Part shown: one piece after another, positions 1 to 8,500 of the stretch
Layout: every line of letters starts with the position of its first letter
Position numbering within the stretch: position 1 is the stretch's first letter
From: RUG11462 sp045539315
Lineage (GTDB): Bacteria > Bacillota > Clostridia > Oscillospirales > Acutalibacteraceae
NCBI GenBank assembly: GCA_045539315.1
Contig: JAZQFC010000014.1
Coordinates: 1-16,869 of the forward strand
Direction of reading: 5' to 3'
DNA: 16,869 nucleotides
Program-made: the position numbers and the translations under genes
The notes under the pieces: generated by a model
The model's database searches: none
What the model saw: only the letters and a program-made list of their open reading frames with translations
Told to the model about the DNA's origin: nothing

Positions 1-86
1 AACAAAAAAACTCGAATGGTCCCCCATTCGAGTTTTTGTTATTAGGTTATTATTTTACGATTTTACCATCAGCACCAAATGTGTAT
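1..86. repeat. Artefactual duplicate of 171-256 (86-nt library insert)
   Basis: These 86 bases are identical to 171-256, which hold the terminator and the last codons of the gene that follows. The copy ends exactly where adapter sequence begins at 87, and the second copy begins exactly where the adapter ends at 171. This is what a single 86-nt library insert read from both sides of its adapter would give. It should be trimmed and not read as a biological direct repeat. Confidence 0.93.
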
Positions 87-170
87 AAGTCGGAGGCCAA
101 GCGGTCTTAGGAAGACAAGACCTGATAACAACTCCTTGGCTCACAGAACGACATGGCTACGATCCGACTT
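87..170. other. Sequencing-adapter contamination (MGI/BGI DNBSEQ type)
   Basis: The 32 bases at 87-118 match the DNBSEQ forward adapter as I remember it (starting AAGTCGGAGGCCAAGCGG). The 42 bases at 129-170 are the reverse complement of the DNBSEQ reverse adapter (ending GGCTACGATCCGACTT). Between them, 119-128 (GACCTGATAA) has the length and place of a sample barcode. The base composition is unlike the AT-rich surroundings and no reading frame continues through it. It is a library artefact joined to the contig end. Confidence 0.95.
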
Positions 171-172
171 AA

Positions 173-210
173 CAAAAAAACTCGAATGGTCCCCCATTCG
201 AGTTTTTGTT
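173..210 (-). terminator. Rho-independent terminator of the first glycosidase gene
   Basis: A 9-bp stem, CTCGAATGG (181-189) with CCATTCGAG (194-202), encloses a TCCC loop. It is flanked by an A-tract at 173-180 and a T-tract at 203-207. Read on the minus strand, the hairpin is followed by a run of Ts and begins about 10 nt after the stop codon at 220-222. The duplicate at 3-40 is an artefact. Confidence 0.9.
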
Positions 211-219
211 ATTAGGTTA

Positions 220-3200
220 TTATTTTACGATTTTACCATCAGCACCAAATGTGTATTCACGGTTTACAGGAAGTACACAACTTGATTTTCTACAAAGTAC
301 TTTCTTAGAAGTTGTACATTTACCGCCTTCGCCTGCATAGTAGAAGTCATCGCCAACTTTTACAAGACCTGCGAATGTACGTTTACCAGCTTCATAGTAA
401 TAAATACCATCTTCATCTGTGTAAACACCATTGCGGAATGAACCATCTTCACCGAAGTAGTAGTAATGACCTTCTGGTAAATCACAGTTAGAAACTTTTG
501 CATAATATTTTCTATTAACAACAACTTTACCTGATTCTACATAGTAGTATTTTTCGCCTACTTTTGTAAGACCAGTTGCAGCGTATTTACCACCAACATA
601 GCAATAGCCATCTACAACACCGTTAAGCATTTTACCATCAGTACCGAAGTAATAGTATGAACCTGCTTCTAAATCACAATTTGTTTTTGAAGCATAGTAT
701 TTACCTGTTACTGCTTTACCTGATTCGATGTAGTAATAATCTTCACCAATCTTTGTAAGACCAGTTTGGAGACGCTTACCTTGATAGTAATAGTAACCAT
801 CTACAACACCATCAAGCATTTTACCATCATCTGCGAAGTAGTAGTAATCACCTGCTTCTAAATCACAATTTGTTTTTGAAGCATAGTATTTACCTGTTTT
901 TACACTACCTGATTCGCTGTAATAGTAATCTTCGCCATATTTTGTGAGACCTGTTGGTGCTAATTGACCTTTGATGTAAAGTTTACCATCAACAACGCCT
1001 TGAAGCATTTTACCGTCTTCACCGAAGTAATAGTAATCTTTTTCAGCTAAATCACAGTTAGTTTTTGCTGCATAGTATCTTCTATCAACGATAACTGTGC
1101 CTGATTCACTATAATAGTAATCTTCACCGTATGCAGTCAAGCCAGTAGGTGCAATTTGACCGTTGATGTAAAGTTTACCATTAACTACGCCTTGTAATGC
1201 TTTACCGTCTGCACCGAAGAAGTAATATTGTGCTTCTGGTAAGTTACAGTTAGAAATTGTTGCATAGTATCTTCTATCAACGATAACTGTACCTGATTCA
1301 CTATAATAGTAGTCGCCATTAAATTCAGTAAGACCGCGTTTTGCAATTTGACCATTGATGAAAAGTTTACCATCAACAACGCCTTGCAATGCTTTACCGT
1401 CTACACCGAAGAAGTAATATTCTTTTTCTGGTAAATCACAGTTAGAAATTGTTGCATAGTATCTTCTGTCAGTAATTACTTTACCTGATTCACTGTAATA
1501 GTAATCTTCGCCAATCTTTGTAAGACCGCGTTTTACTCTTTGACCGTTGAGATATAAGTAACCATCAACAACGCCTTGGAGCATCTTACCATCTGCACCG
1601 AAGTAATAGTAATCTGCTGCTGCTAATTCGCAGTTAGAAACTTTTGCATAGTATCTTCTATCAACGATAACTTTACCTGATTCACTGTAATAGTAATCTT
1701 CGCCTACTTTTTGGATACCTGTTGCGGCTTTTTGACCATTGATGTAGAGATAGCCATCTACAATACCTTGTAATGCTTTACCATCTTTACCAAAATAGTA
1801 ATATTGTTTTTCTGGTAAGTCGCATCTTGATTTTGATACATAGTATCTTACATCTGTAACAGGTTGACCATCATTACCGAAGTAATAGTAGTCTTCGCCT
1901 ACTTGAGCAAGAGCGTTTTTAACTCTTACGCTGTTTACATAGTAGTAAGTTACACCATTTTCTTCAATATAACCATTCTTTGAAACGATTACACCGTTTT
2001 CATCAAATTCATAAGTACCAGGTGTGAAGTCGCAACCGTTAAGAATTGATACATTGTATTTACATTGAGCGTAAGCATAACCATAGCTTGTGTTGAAGTA
2101 GTAGAAGTTGCCATCAATATTATAAAGACCTGTTTGACCAACACCGTCTTTAAGATAGAATTTACCTTCTGCAGTGTTAACTAAACCAGTACCTTTATAT
2201 TCGCCGATGTAAACACCGTCTTCACCGAATACATAACATTGAATTGGGTTACCAACAGCACCTCTGATACAGTGCATACCTTTTTCATAACGATATGAAT
2301 CGTAGAAATAGTATGTTTTGCTATTGATTTCAGCGAAACAGTCTTTATAACAGTCAGGACCATAGTAGTATTGATAACCATGAAGTGTTTCATACCACTC
2401 GCCGTCTACTAATTTACCTGTGTTTTCAAATGAGTAAGTAACTTTATCAAAGAACTTTCTATCAGTTGTTTGAGCTGCGAGAGTAGTTTCATCGAAGTAA
2501 TACCACTCGCCCTTAATCATTTGCCAACCTGAATCATAGCTACCGAGATATGAATATCTATAAGTGCCGTTATCATTGTAAAGACCTGTGTATTTACCTG
2601 TAACAACACCGTCTTTGATTCTGTAGCAGTATTCTTCAGTTGGGTTTTCTACGTCAACATCTGGCAAACGATATACACCGGTTGCTAAATCACCGTCAAC
2701 ATAGTAAAGACCATTTTCAAACAAGATATCAACAGGAGTTGGAACACCATCTACAACGTCACACATTTTTTCGTCATGTTCAAGTCTGCCGTTGTAAAGT
2801 GTTGCATTACCATTTTCATCAAAACTGTAATAGTAGTATGCGCCTGAGCCATCTTTAGCAGCAATGTATCTAACGTCGTTTGTGAGAACTTTGTTATTTA
2901 CATAGTAGTAGTCGCCTACCCAAACGTCAGTATCCCAAGCAGTATCAATATAGAATTTATCTGCAAAGGTAAGAACGCTTGATTTATCAAGATAGATACC
3001 TTGTGAAGCATTTACACCACTTTGTGCACCAGGTGTTTTTTCATACTTACCACCGCCATACAAAGCGAGCAATGAACCGTAGTTATAACCGGTTGATGTA
3101 AGCATACATACGTGGTAGTCAATATTACCTGTAGCTTCGATTGTATACTTTTGGTTTCTTTCAAGACCAACGCCACTACCTTTAATACCACCAACTACAA

Positions 3201-5304
3201 CGATTGGGTTTTCAGTAGCAGGGTCGAGTGATGTATATTGAACTTTCCAACAAATTTTCAATATAATGTTGTTGTTTTCATCTACTGTTGCTGAAACCAA
3301 ATCAAAGAAGTCAGAAACGATAAACGCTTCACTTACATCAACTTTCATTTTCTTATCAACCGCAACAGTTGCAGTAACTAATGTATCGGTTGTGATACGA
3401 GGTGCTAAACTACACATTGTATCCCAAGCGTTTTCATACTTACCTTCTGAGTCAACCATAGCAAGAATTGAATCTGCGCCACTTGGAAGATTGATTTTTC
3501 TAATGTCAAGACCCATCAAATATTCAACGTCGATACCATTCTTTTTAGGGTCCTTTTTAACTGTATATGTTGATGTTGCTACATCATCAAATGCATCATC
3601 AGAATCTCTGTTCCAAGCAATTGATTTTTCAACACCTTCTTGAATTACATTTGTAGTAGTTTTCTCGGTAGTTCTGTTTTCAAGATATTTTCTGTGAAGA
3701 AGTTTACAGGTAGTACCTGCTTCTTTATTGCACTTTGTACACCAAGAAATCGTAGTAGTAGTAGTGGTAGTTTCTGTAATTCTTTCAACATAGTTTGAAT
3801 ATTCCGGATTATCATAATCAAACTCAATTTCGTTTTTACTGTAAACGAAAAGTTTAACTGTTGCTTTAACAGAAGGGTCTGCATTCAAAGTAGCAGTAAC
3901 AGTCATTTCCTTACCACCTGCATAGGTTTCGTTAGGAATAACTTTTAAGCCCTCTACTGTACCATCTGCAGCATCACATGAAAGAGTAATATCATCTTCT
4001 GTTACTTCGATAGGTTTGTTACCCATATAACCCATCATTGGAAGTTCAACTTTTCTGCCTGCAGTTGCGTTTTTAGTAGTGTATTCAACAGCGTCATATT
4101 CAAAACGAATTTTATCAGGAGCTTGAACGTTGATAGTAATAGAACCATATACTTTACCATCAACTAAAGCGTTGATAACTGCATCGCCGAATTTACCACT
4201 TGAAACAAATTTGCCATCTACGATTGAACCAAAGTCTTCATCAGCAACAACAAGTTCAAAGTTTTCAGGTAATTCTACCGAAGAACCTGCAGCGTCATAA
4301 CCCTGAGCAGTAATTGTTACTTTACCGTTTGGAGCAATTGATGTTTTCTTTGCTGAAAGTGAAATTGTGTTCAAAACACCATCAGAAACTGCATTTGAAA
4401 TAATAGCAATACCTGTAGTAGTTGCACGTTGTTGACCATCAGAAGGTCTTGATTTCAAAGATGCTTTTTCTTCACCTGCACGTTTTGAAATAAAGGTAGA
4501 AGTACCACCACCATCGCAGTTAACAGCTTGAACGCAACCAAGTGAAATCATCATTTCTGCGATTTCATATGGTGTAAAACCTTTTGAATATGGAGATTGA
4601 CGACCGTCATTTTCCATAATTACAAGTTTACCATCCGCTTTAATACCAACTACAGAACGAGGAGCGTTATTTGAAGTATGGTCTTCTGCAGGGTAAAGGT
4701 TTTTACCGTCTTTAACCATCCATTGGCTACAAACTTGTGCTTCTAAAACATCGTCTGTAATAGGTGCCATTGGGTCAAGGAATTCAACTGTGCCGTCTTT
4801 TCTGTAAACTAACAAAGCACCTGTTGTAAGTGGAGTTGTTGCTCTGTCATCATAAAGCACTTTTCCATTGTGTACAAGAACGCCATTTGGGTACTTGTAT
4901 GTGAATGACAAGAACACGTTCATCGCACCGACAACATTAAGACCTAAGTCGTCTTCGATGTGCTTAACTTGTTCAGTCATTACTTGAGTTTGCCAGTTTT
5001 CCTCGAGAGAAAGGTCAAGGTCATCTGAAATGTTTGCGTATGTAGGCATAATAGAAATGTTAGGGTTAGTTGTATCTGCCTCGATTACGTGAACCACATT
5101 TCTTTGTGTGCCTTCAGCATTGTTGATAACGATTTCTGATTCTGTTGCGCCTGAAGCCAACACATAATCAGTCTTCTCAACAAGACTGTAGTAGTCAGTT
5201 GAAGATTTTGATAAATCCACATCAACTGTTGCTGCCATGGCAGTCATTGGAATTACGCTGATAACCATCAACATAACGAGAACTGCCGCAAGTAACTTCT
5301 TCAT
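220..5304 (-). CDS. Giant secreted NAGPA-type phosphodiester glycosidase with wall-binding-type repeats (paralogue 1)
   Basis: This encodes 1,694 residues. The ATG at 5304 is chosen because AGGAG (5313-5317) lies 8 nt upstream; a GTG three codons earlier overlaps that site. Residues 1-24 are a signal peptide (MKKLLAAVLV...) with an AMA/A cleavage site. Residues about 67-302 resemble the NAGPA family (N-acetylglucosamine-1-phosphodiester alpha-N-acetylglucosaminidase type), with RSVVGI and the signature NCDGGGTSTF at 262-271. Ig-like segments follow to about 495. Then comes a module unique to this paralogue, with seven consecutive Thr and a Cys/His cluster (C522, C525, C533, H537). Degenerate Tyr-rich repeats lead into eight regular repeats and a 46-residue tail. 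No LPXTG anchor is present, so the repeats probably hold the protein to wall or surface glycan. The enzyme class is family-level inference and the substrate is unknown. Confidence 0.9.
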   Translation of the reverse strand: MKKLLAAVLVMLMVISVIPMTAMAATVDVDLSKSSTDYYSLVEKTDYVLASGATESEIVINNAEGTQRNVVHVIEADTTNPNISIMPTYANISDDLDLSLEENWQTQVMTEQVKHIEDDLGLNVVGAMNVFLSFTYKYPNGVLVHNGKVLYDDRATTPLTTGALLVYRKDGTVEFLDPMAPITDDVLEAQVCSQWMVKDGKNLYPAEDHTSNNAPRSVVGIKADGKLVIMENDGRQSPYSKGFTPYEIAEMMISLGCVQAVNCDGGGTSTFISKRAGEEKASLKSRPSDGQQRATTTGIAIISNAVSDGVLNTISLSAKKTSIAPNGKVTITAQGYDAAGSSVELPENFELVVADEDFGSIVDGKFVSSGKFGDAVINALVDGKVYGSITINVQAPDKIRFEYDAVEYTTKNATAGRKVELPMMGYMGNKPIEVTEDDITLSCDAADGTVEGLKVIPNETYAGGKEMTVTATLNADPSVKATVKLFVYSKNEIEFDYDNPEYSNYVERITETTTTTTTISWCTKCNKEAGTTCKLLHRKYLENRTTEKTTTNVIQEGVEKSIAWNRDSDDAFDDVATSTYTVKKDPKKNGIDVEYLMGLDIRKINLPSGADSILAMVDSEGKYENAWDTMCSLAPRITTDTLVTATVAVDKKMKVDVSEAFIVSDFFDLVSATVDENNNIILKICWKVQYTSLDPATENPIVVVGGIKGSGVGLERNQKYTIEATGNIDYHVCMLTSTGYNYGSLLALYGGGKYEKTPGAQSGVNASQGIYLDKSSVLTFADKFYIDTAWDTDVWVGDYYYVNNKVLTNDVRYIAAKDGSGAYYYYSFDENGNATLYNGRLEHDEKMCDVVDGVPTPVDILFENGLYYVDGDLATGVYRLPDVDVENPTEEYCYRIKDGVVTGKYTGLYNDNGTYRYSYLGSYDSGWQMIKGEWYYFDETTLAAQTTDRKFFDKVTYSFENTGKLVDGEWYETLHGYQYYYGPDCYKDCFAEINSKTYYFYDSYRYEKGMHCIRGAVGNPIQCYVFGEDGVYIGEYKGTGLVNTAEGKFYLKDGVGQTGLYNIDGNFYYFNTSYGYAYAQCKYNVSILNGCDFTPGTYEFDENGVIVSKNGYIEENGVTYYYVNSVRVKNALAQVGEDYYYFGNDGQPVTDVRYYVSKSRCDLPEKQYYYFGKDGKALQGIVDGYLYINGQKAATGIQKVGEDYYYSESGKVIVDRRYYAKVSNCELAAADYYYFGADGKMLQGVVDGYLYLNGQRVKRGLTKIGEDYYYSESGKVITDRRYYATISNCDLPEKEYYFFGVDGKALQGVVDGKLFINGQIAKRGLTEFNGDYYYSESGTVIVDRRYYATISNCNLPEAQYYFFGADGKALQGVVNGKLYINGQIAPTGLTAYGEDYYYSESGTVIVDRRYYAAKTNCDLAEKDYYYFGEDGKMLQGVVDGKLYIKGQLAPTGLTKYGEDYYYSESGSVKTGKYYASKTNCDLEAGDYYYFADDGKMLDGVVDGYYYYQGKRLQTGLTKIGEDYYYIESGKAVTGKYYASKTNCDLEAGSYYYFGTDGKMLNGVVDGYCYVGGKYAATGLTKVGEKYYYVESGKVVVNRKYYAKVSNCDLPEGHYYYFGEDGSFRNGVYTDEDGIYYYEAGKRTFAGLVKVGDDFYYAGEGGKCTTSKKVLCRKSSCVLPVNREYTFGADGKIVK
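223..1905 (-). repeat. C-terminal array of eight 63-68-residue repeats plus tail, paralogue 1
   Basis: In translation order the units lie at 1905-1711 (65 aa), 1710-1519, 1518-1327, 1326-1135 and 1134-943 (64 aa each), 942-754 and 753-565 (63 aa each), and 564-361 (68 aa); the tail is 360-223 (46 aa). The consensus core is GEDYYYSESGKV, then RRYYA, then a single cysteine in SNCDL or TNCDL, then YYYFGADGKMLQGVVDG and YINGQ...GLT. The pattern of Tyr clusters next to G and DG turns resembles choline- or glucan-binding (CW_binding type) repeats, but Tyr stands where Trp is usual. The DNA period is about 192 nt, with enough divergence between units to tell them apart. Confidence 0.88.
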
Positions 5305-5329
5305 TGGTATCACTCCTAAATTTTATTAA

Positions 5330-5366
5330 AATTTGTATACACAATTATCCATTATGTATACAAATT
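5330..5366. promoter_or_regulatory. 12-bp inverted repeat in the leader of paralogue 1
   Basis: AATTTGTATACA (5330-5341) and TGTATACAAATT (5355-5366) are perfect inverted copies separated by 13 nt. They lie just downstream of the -10 box and upstream of the ribosome binding site of the gene starting at 5304, at the start of the expected transcript. The element could be a repressor operator with sites about 25 bp centre to centre, or a 5' leader hairpin. No U-tract follows, so it is not a terminator. Confidence 0.6.
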
Positions 5367-5367
5367 C

Positions 5368-5397
5368 ATTATACTACCCCCTCGCGCAAAAAGTCAA
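5368..5397 (-). promoter_or_regulatory. Sigma-A promoter of paralogue 1
   Basis: On the minus strand, TTGACT (5397-5392) and TATAAT (5373-5368) are separated by 18 nt. The predicted start is near 5361, giving a leader of about 57 nt before the ATG at 5304. Confidence 0.75.
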
Positions 5398-5473
5398 GAA
5401 AATTCAAGCAAATTTCAATCATAAAACTATACAAAAAACCGAACTGGTTTTTGTACGATATTTTACAATTTTC

Positions 5474-5516
5474 ACAAACAAAAAGCGTTCGTTTTAAACG
5501 AACGCTTTTTGTTTGT
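5474..5516 (-). terminator. Terminator of paralogue 2, a 43-bp perfect palindrome
   Basis: The 21-nt arms 5474-5494 and 5496-5516 are perfect inverted copies around T5495, with a GC-containing core GCGTTCG/CGAACGC and A/T-rich outer arms. The hairpin begins 6 nt after the stop codon at 5523-5525 and gives a U-rich 3' side on the minus strand. Its symmetry means it could also end transcripts arriving from the left. Confidence 0.88.
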
Positions 5517-5522
5517 AAATTA

Positions 5523-8500
5523 TTATTTTACGATTTTACCATCAGCACCGAATGTGTATTCACGGTTAATAGGAAGTACGCAACTTGATTTTAAGCAAAG
5601 TCGTTTTGTGTCTGTTGCACATTTACCGCCTGAACCTGCATAGTAGAATGAACCATCTACTTCTACAAGACCTGCGAATACTCGTTTACCTGCTTCATAG
5701 TAGTAAACGCCATCAGTTTCTGTGTAAACACCATTGCGGAAAGTACCATCTTCATCGAAGTAATAATACTCTTTTGCAGTAAGGTCGCAATTTGTTACAG
5801 AAGCATAACACTTACCTGTTGCTAATTTACCTGATTGGCTATAGTAATAGTTTTTACCATACTTAGTTAAACCTGTTGGTGCTCTCTTACCGCCTAAATA
5901 CAAGTAACCATCTACAACGCCTTCGAGCATTTTACCATCTTCACCAAAGTAGTAATATGCTTTTGCATCTAAATCACAATTTGTTTTTGCTGCATAATAC
6001 TTACCTGTTACTACTTTACCTGATTCACTATAATAGTAATCGCCCTCATACTTTGTAAGACCTGTTGGTGCGATTTGACCACCAATATAAAGTTTGCCGT
6101 TTGATACACCTTCAAGCATCTTACTATCTTCGCCGAAGTAGTAATATGTGTCTGCAGCTAAATCACAATTTGTTTTTGCTGCATAGTACTTGCCTGTAAC
6201 GGCTTTACCTGATTCACTATAGTAGTAATCGCCCGCATACTTAGTTAAACCTGTTGGTGCAATTTGACCTTTAATATAAAGTTTACCATCAACTACACCT
6301 TGAAGCATTTTACCGTCTACACCGAAGAAATAGTAGTCTTTTGCAGCTAAATCGCAATTTGTTTTTGCTGCATAGTATCTTCTATCAACAATAACCTTAC
6401 CTGATTCACTATAGTAGTAATCGTCCGCATACTTAGTAAGACCAGTTGGTGCAATTTGACCTTTAATATAAAGTTTACCATCAACTACACCTTGAAGCAT
6501 TTTACCATCTGCGCCGAAGAAATAGTACTCTTTTGCAGGAAGGTCGCAGTTAGTCATAGCTGCATAGTATCTCTTGTCAACGATAACTTTGCCTGATTCA
6601 CTATAATAATAGTCATCGCCGAATTTTACAAGACCGCGTTTTGCAGGTTGACCATTGATATAAAGTTTACCATCAACTACACCTTGAAGCATTTTACCGT
6701 CTGCGCCGAAGTAATAGTACTCTTTTGCAGCTAAATCGCAATTTGTCTTTGCTGCATAGTATCTTCTATCAACAACAACTTTACCCGATTCACTATAGTA
6801 GTAATCTTCACCATATTTGGTTAAACCAGTTGGTGCAACTTGACCGTTGATATAAAGTTTGCCATCAACAACACCTTTAAGTGCTTTACCTTCGGCATCA
6901 AAGAAATAATAAGTTTTTGCAGCTAAATCACAGTTTGTTTTAGAAGCATAGTATTTTCTATCAACGATAACCTTACCTGATTCACTATAATAGTAATCAT
7001 CGCCAACTTTATGAAGACCTGTTGGAGCTAATTGACCATTAGTATAAAGTTTACCATCAATTACGCCGTTGAGTGCTTTACCGTCTGCACCAAAGTAGTA
7101 ATTTGCTTTTGCTGGTAAATCACAAGCAGATGAAGATACATAAACTTTACCATCTTTGAAAATTTGTCCATCTGCATCGAGATAATAGTATTCACCATCA
7201 ATTTTTACAAGTTTGCTTCTGATTCTTACATTGTTGATGTAATAGTAATTAACACCATTTTCTTCATAATAACCATTCTTATCAATGATTGCACCATTTT
7301 CGTCAAACTCATAAGTGCCTGGTGTGAAGTCATAACCATTAAGGTCTGTTACGTTGTATGTTCTATAAGCATAAGACCAACCATATAAAGCGTGGAAATA
7401 ATAGTATTTGCCATCAACAAAATGCAATCCTGTTTGTGCTACACCATCGATAAAGTAATATGTACCTTCAGATGCAACAACCAAACCTGTGCCTTTGTAT
7501 TCGCCAATAAGAACGCCGTTCTTACCGAATTCATAAGCTAAGGTGTCGTTACCAACAGAACCTTTAATGCCATGAATACCTTTTTCATAACGATATACGC
7601 CTGCGAAGTAATATCTTTCGCCATCTATGTCTGCGAAGCAATCTTCGTAGCAATCTGGGCCATAATAATATTTATAGCCGATGCTATCTTTATACCAAGC
7701 GCCGTTTACCAAGCGACCTGTTTCTTCAAATTCAAAGGTTACGCCTTTGATAATCTCTTGTTCGCCTGTTGCGGCTTCGTTTGTGGTAGTATCGAAATAA
7801 TACCACTCGTTGTTGATCATCTGCCAGCCGTTTTTAAATGCGCCTAAATATAGATATTTGTAAACATCGCCGTCTTTGTAAAGACCTGTGTATTTAACCT
7901 TGTTCTTGCATACGCCGTCTTCGCCAAAGTCATAGTAAACGCCGTCAACTGCTTGGATGCCTTTAAGCATAGCGCCATCTTTATAATAAGAATCGCCTAC
8001 CCAGCCGTCAAGTGCGATACCGTCAACATAAGTTTTGCCATCAAGTTCGCCGTTGAAGAGTTTGTCGCAATCTTTACATTTAAGGACGCCGTCTTCTACT
8101 TCATAAGTATGACCTGTAGCTTTTACAGTTGTACCCCAGTCAACTACTGAGTTACAAGCTTCACAGAATGTTCTGCCTGTGTAACCGGTTTCTGTGCAAG
8201 TAGCGGCTTTGTCATCAAGAGCAACTGCTGTATGTTGGTGCCAACTTGTCTTACTGCTGTAATCTTCACCCATACCTGCTGCATTTGAATACAATTCTGT
8301 ATCTACTTTTACAGGTGTCATTGAGAATGTAGAAGCAGAACCATCAACAAAAGTAACCTTGCCCAAGTTTGTACTAATTTTAATGCCCATTGAGCAAATC
8401 CATTTATTCTGCCACATTTGTTCAGGAGTATATTCTCCGTTTTTCACACGATCCGATTCCCAAGTGCGAATAGGCAATTTTGCAAGAACTGCAGTTCCTG

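Noticed and set aside
1..256. Direct repeat as att site or target-site duplication
   Set aside because: The sequence between the copies is sequencing adapter, and the copies abut it exactly as library inserts do.
79..285. 68-codon plus-strand open frame
   Set aside because: It runs through the adapter block and the artefactual duplicate, so it is not a genomic reading frame.
220..400. Sortase anchor at the C-terminus of the glycosidases
   Set aside because: There is no LPXTG-like motif, hydrophobic segment or basic tail; both proteins end YTFGADGKIVK.
223..1905. Tandem 192-nt DNA periodicity as a CRISPR or satellite array
   Set aside because: The period is in frame with a long coding sequence and encodes a divergent protein repeat; there are no short identical repeats with unique spacers.
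5304..5588. 94-codon plus-strand open frame across the intergenic region
   Set aside because: It overlaps the promoter, inverted repeat and terminator of the minus-strand genes, has no ribosome binding site and encodes low-complexity sequence.
7164..8150. Several hydrophobic plus-strand open frames inside paralogue 2
   Set aside because: They are antisense shadows of Tyr/Asp/Gly-rich coding sequence, without start signals.
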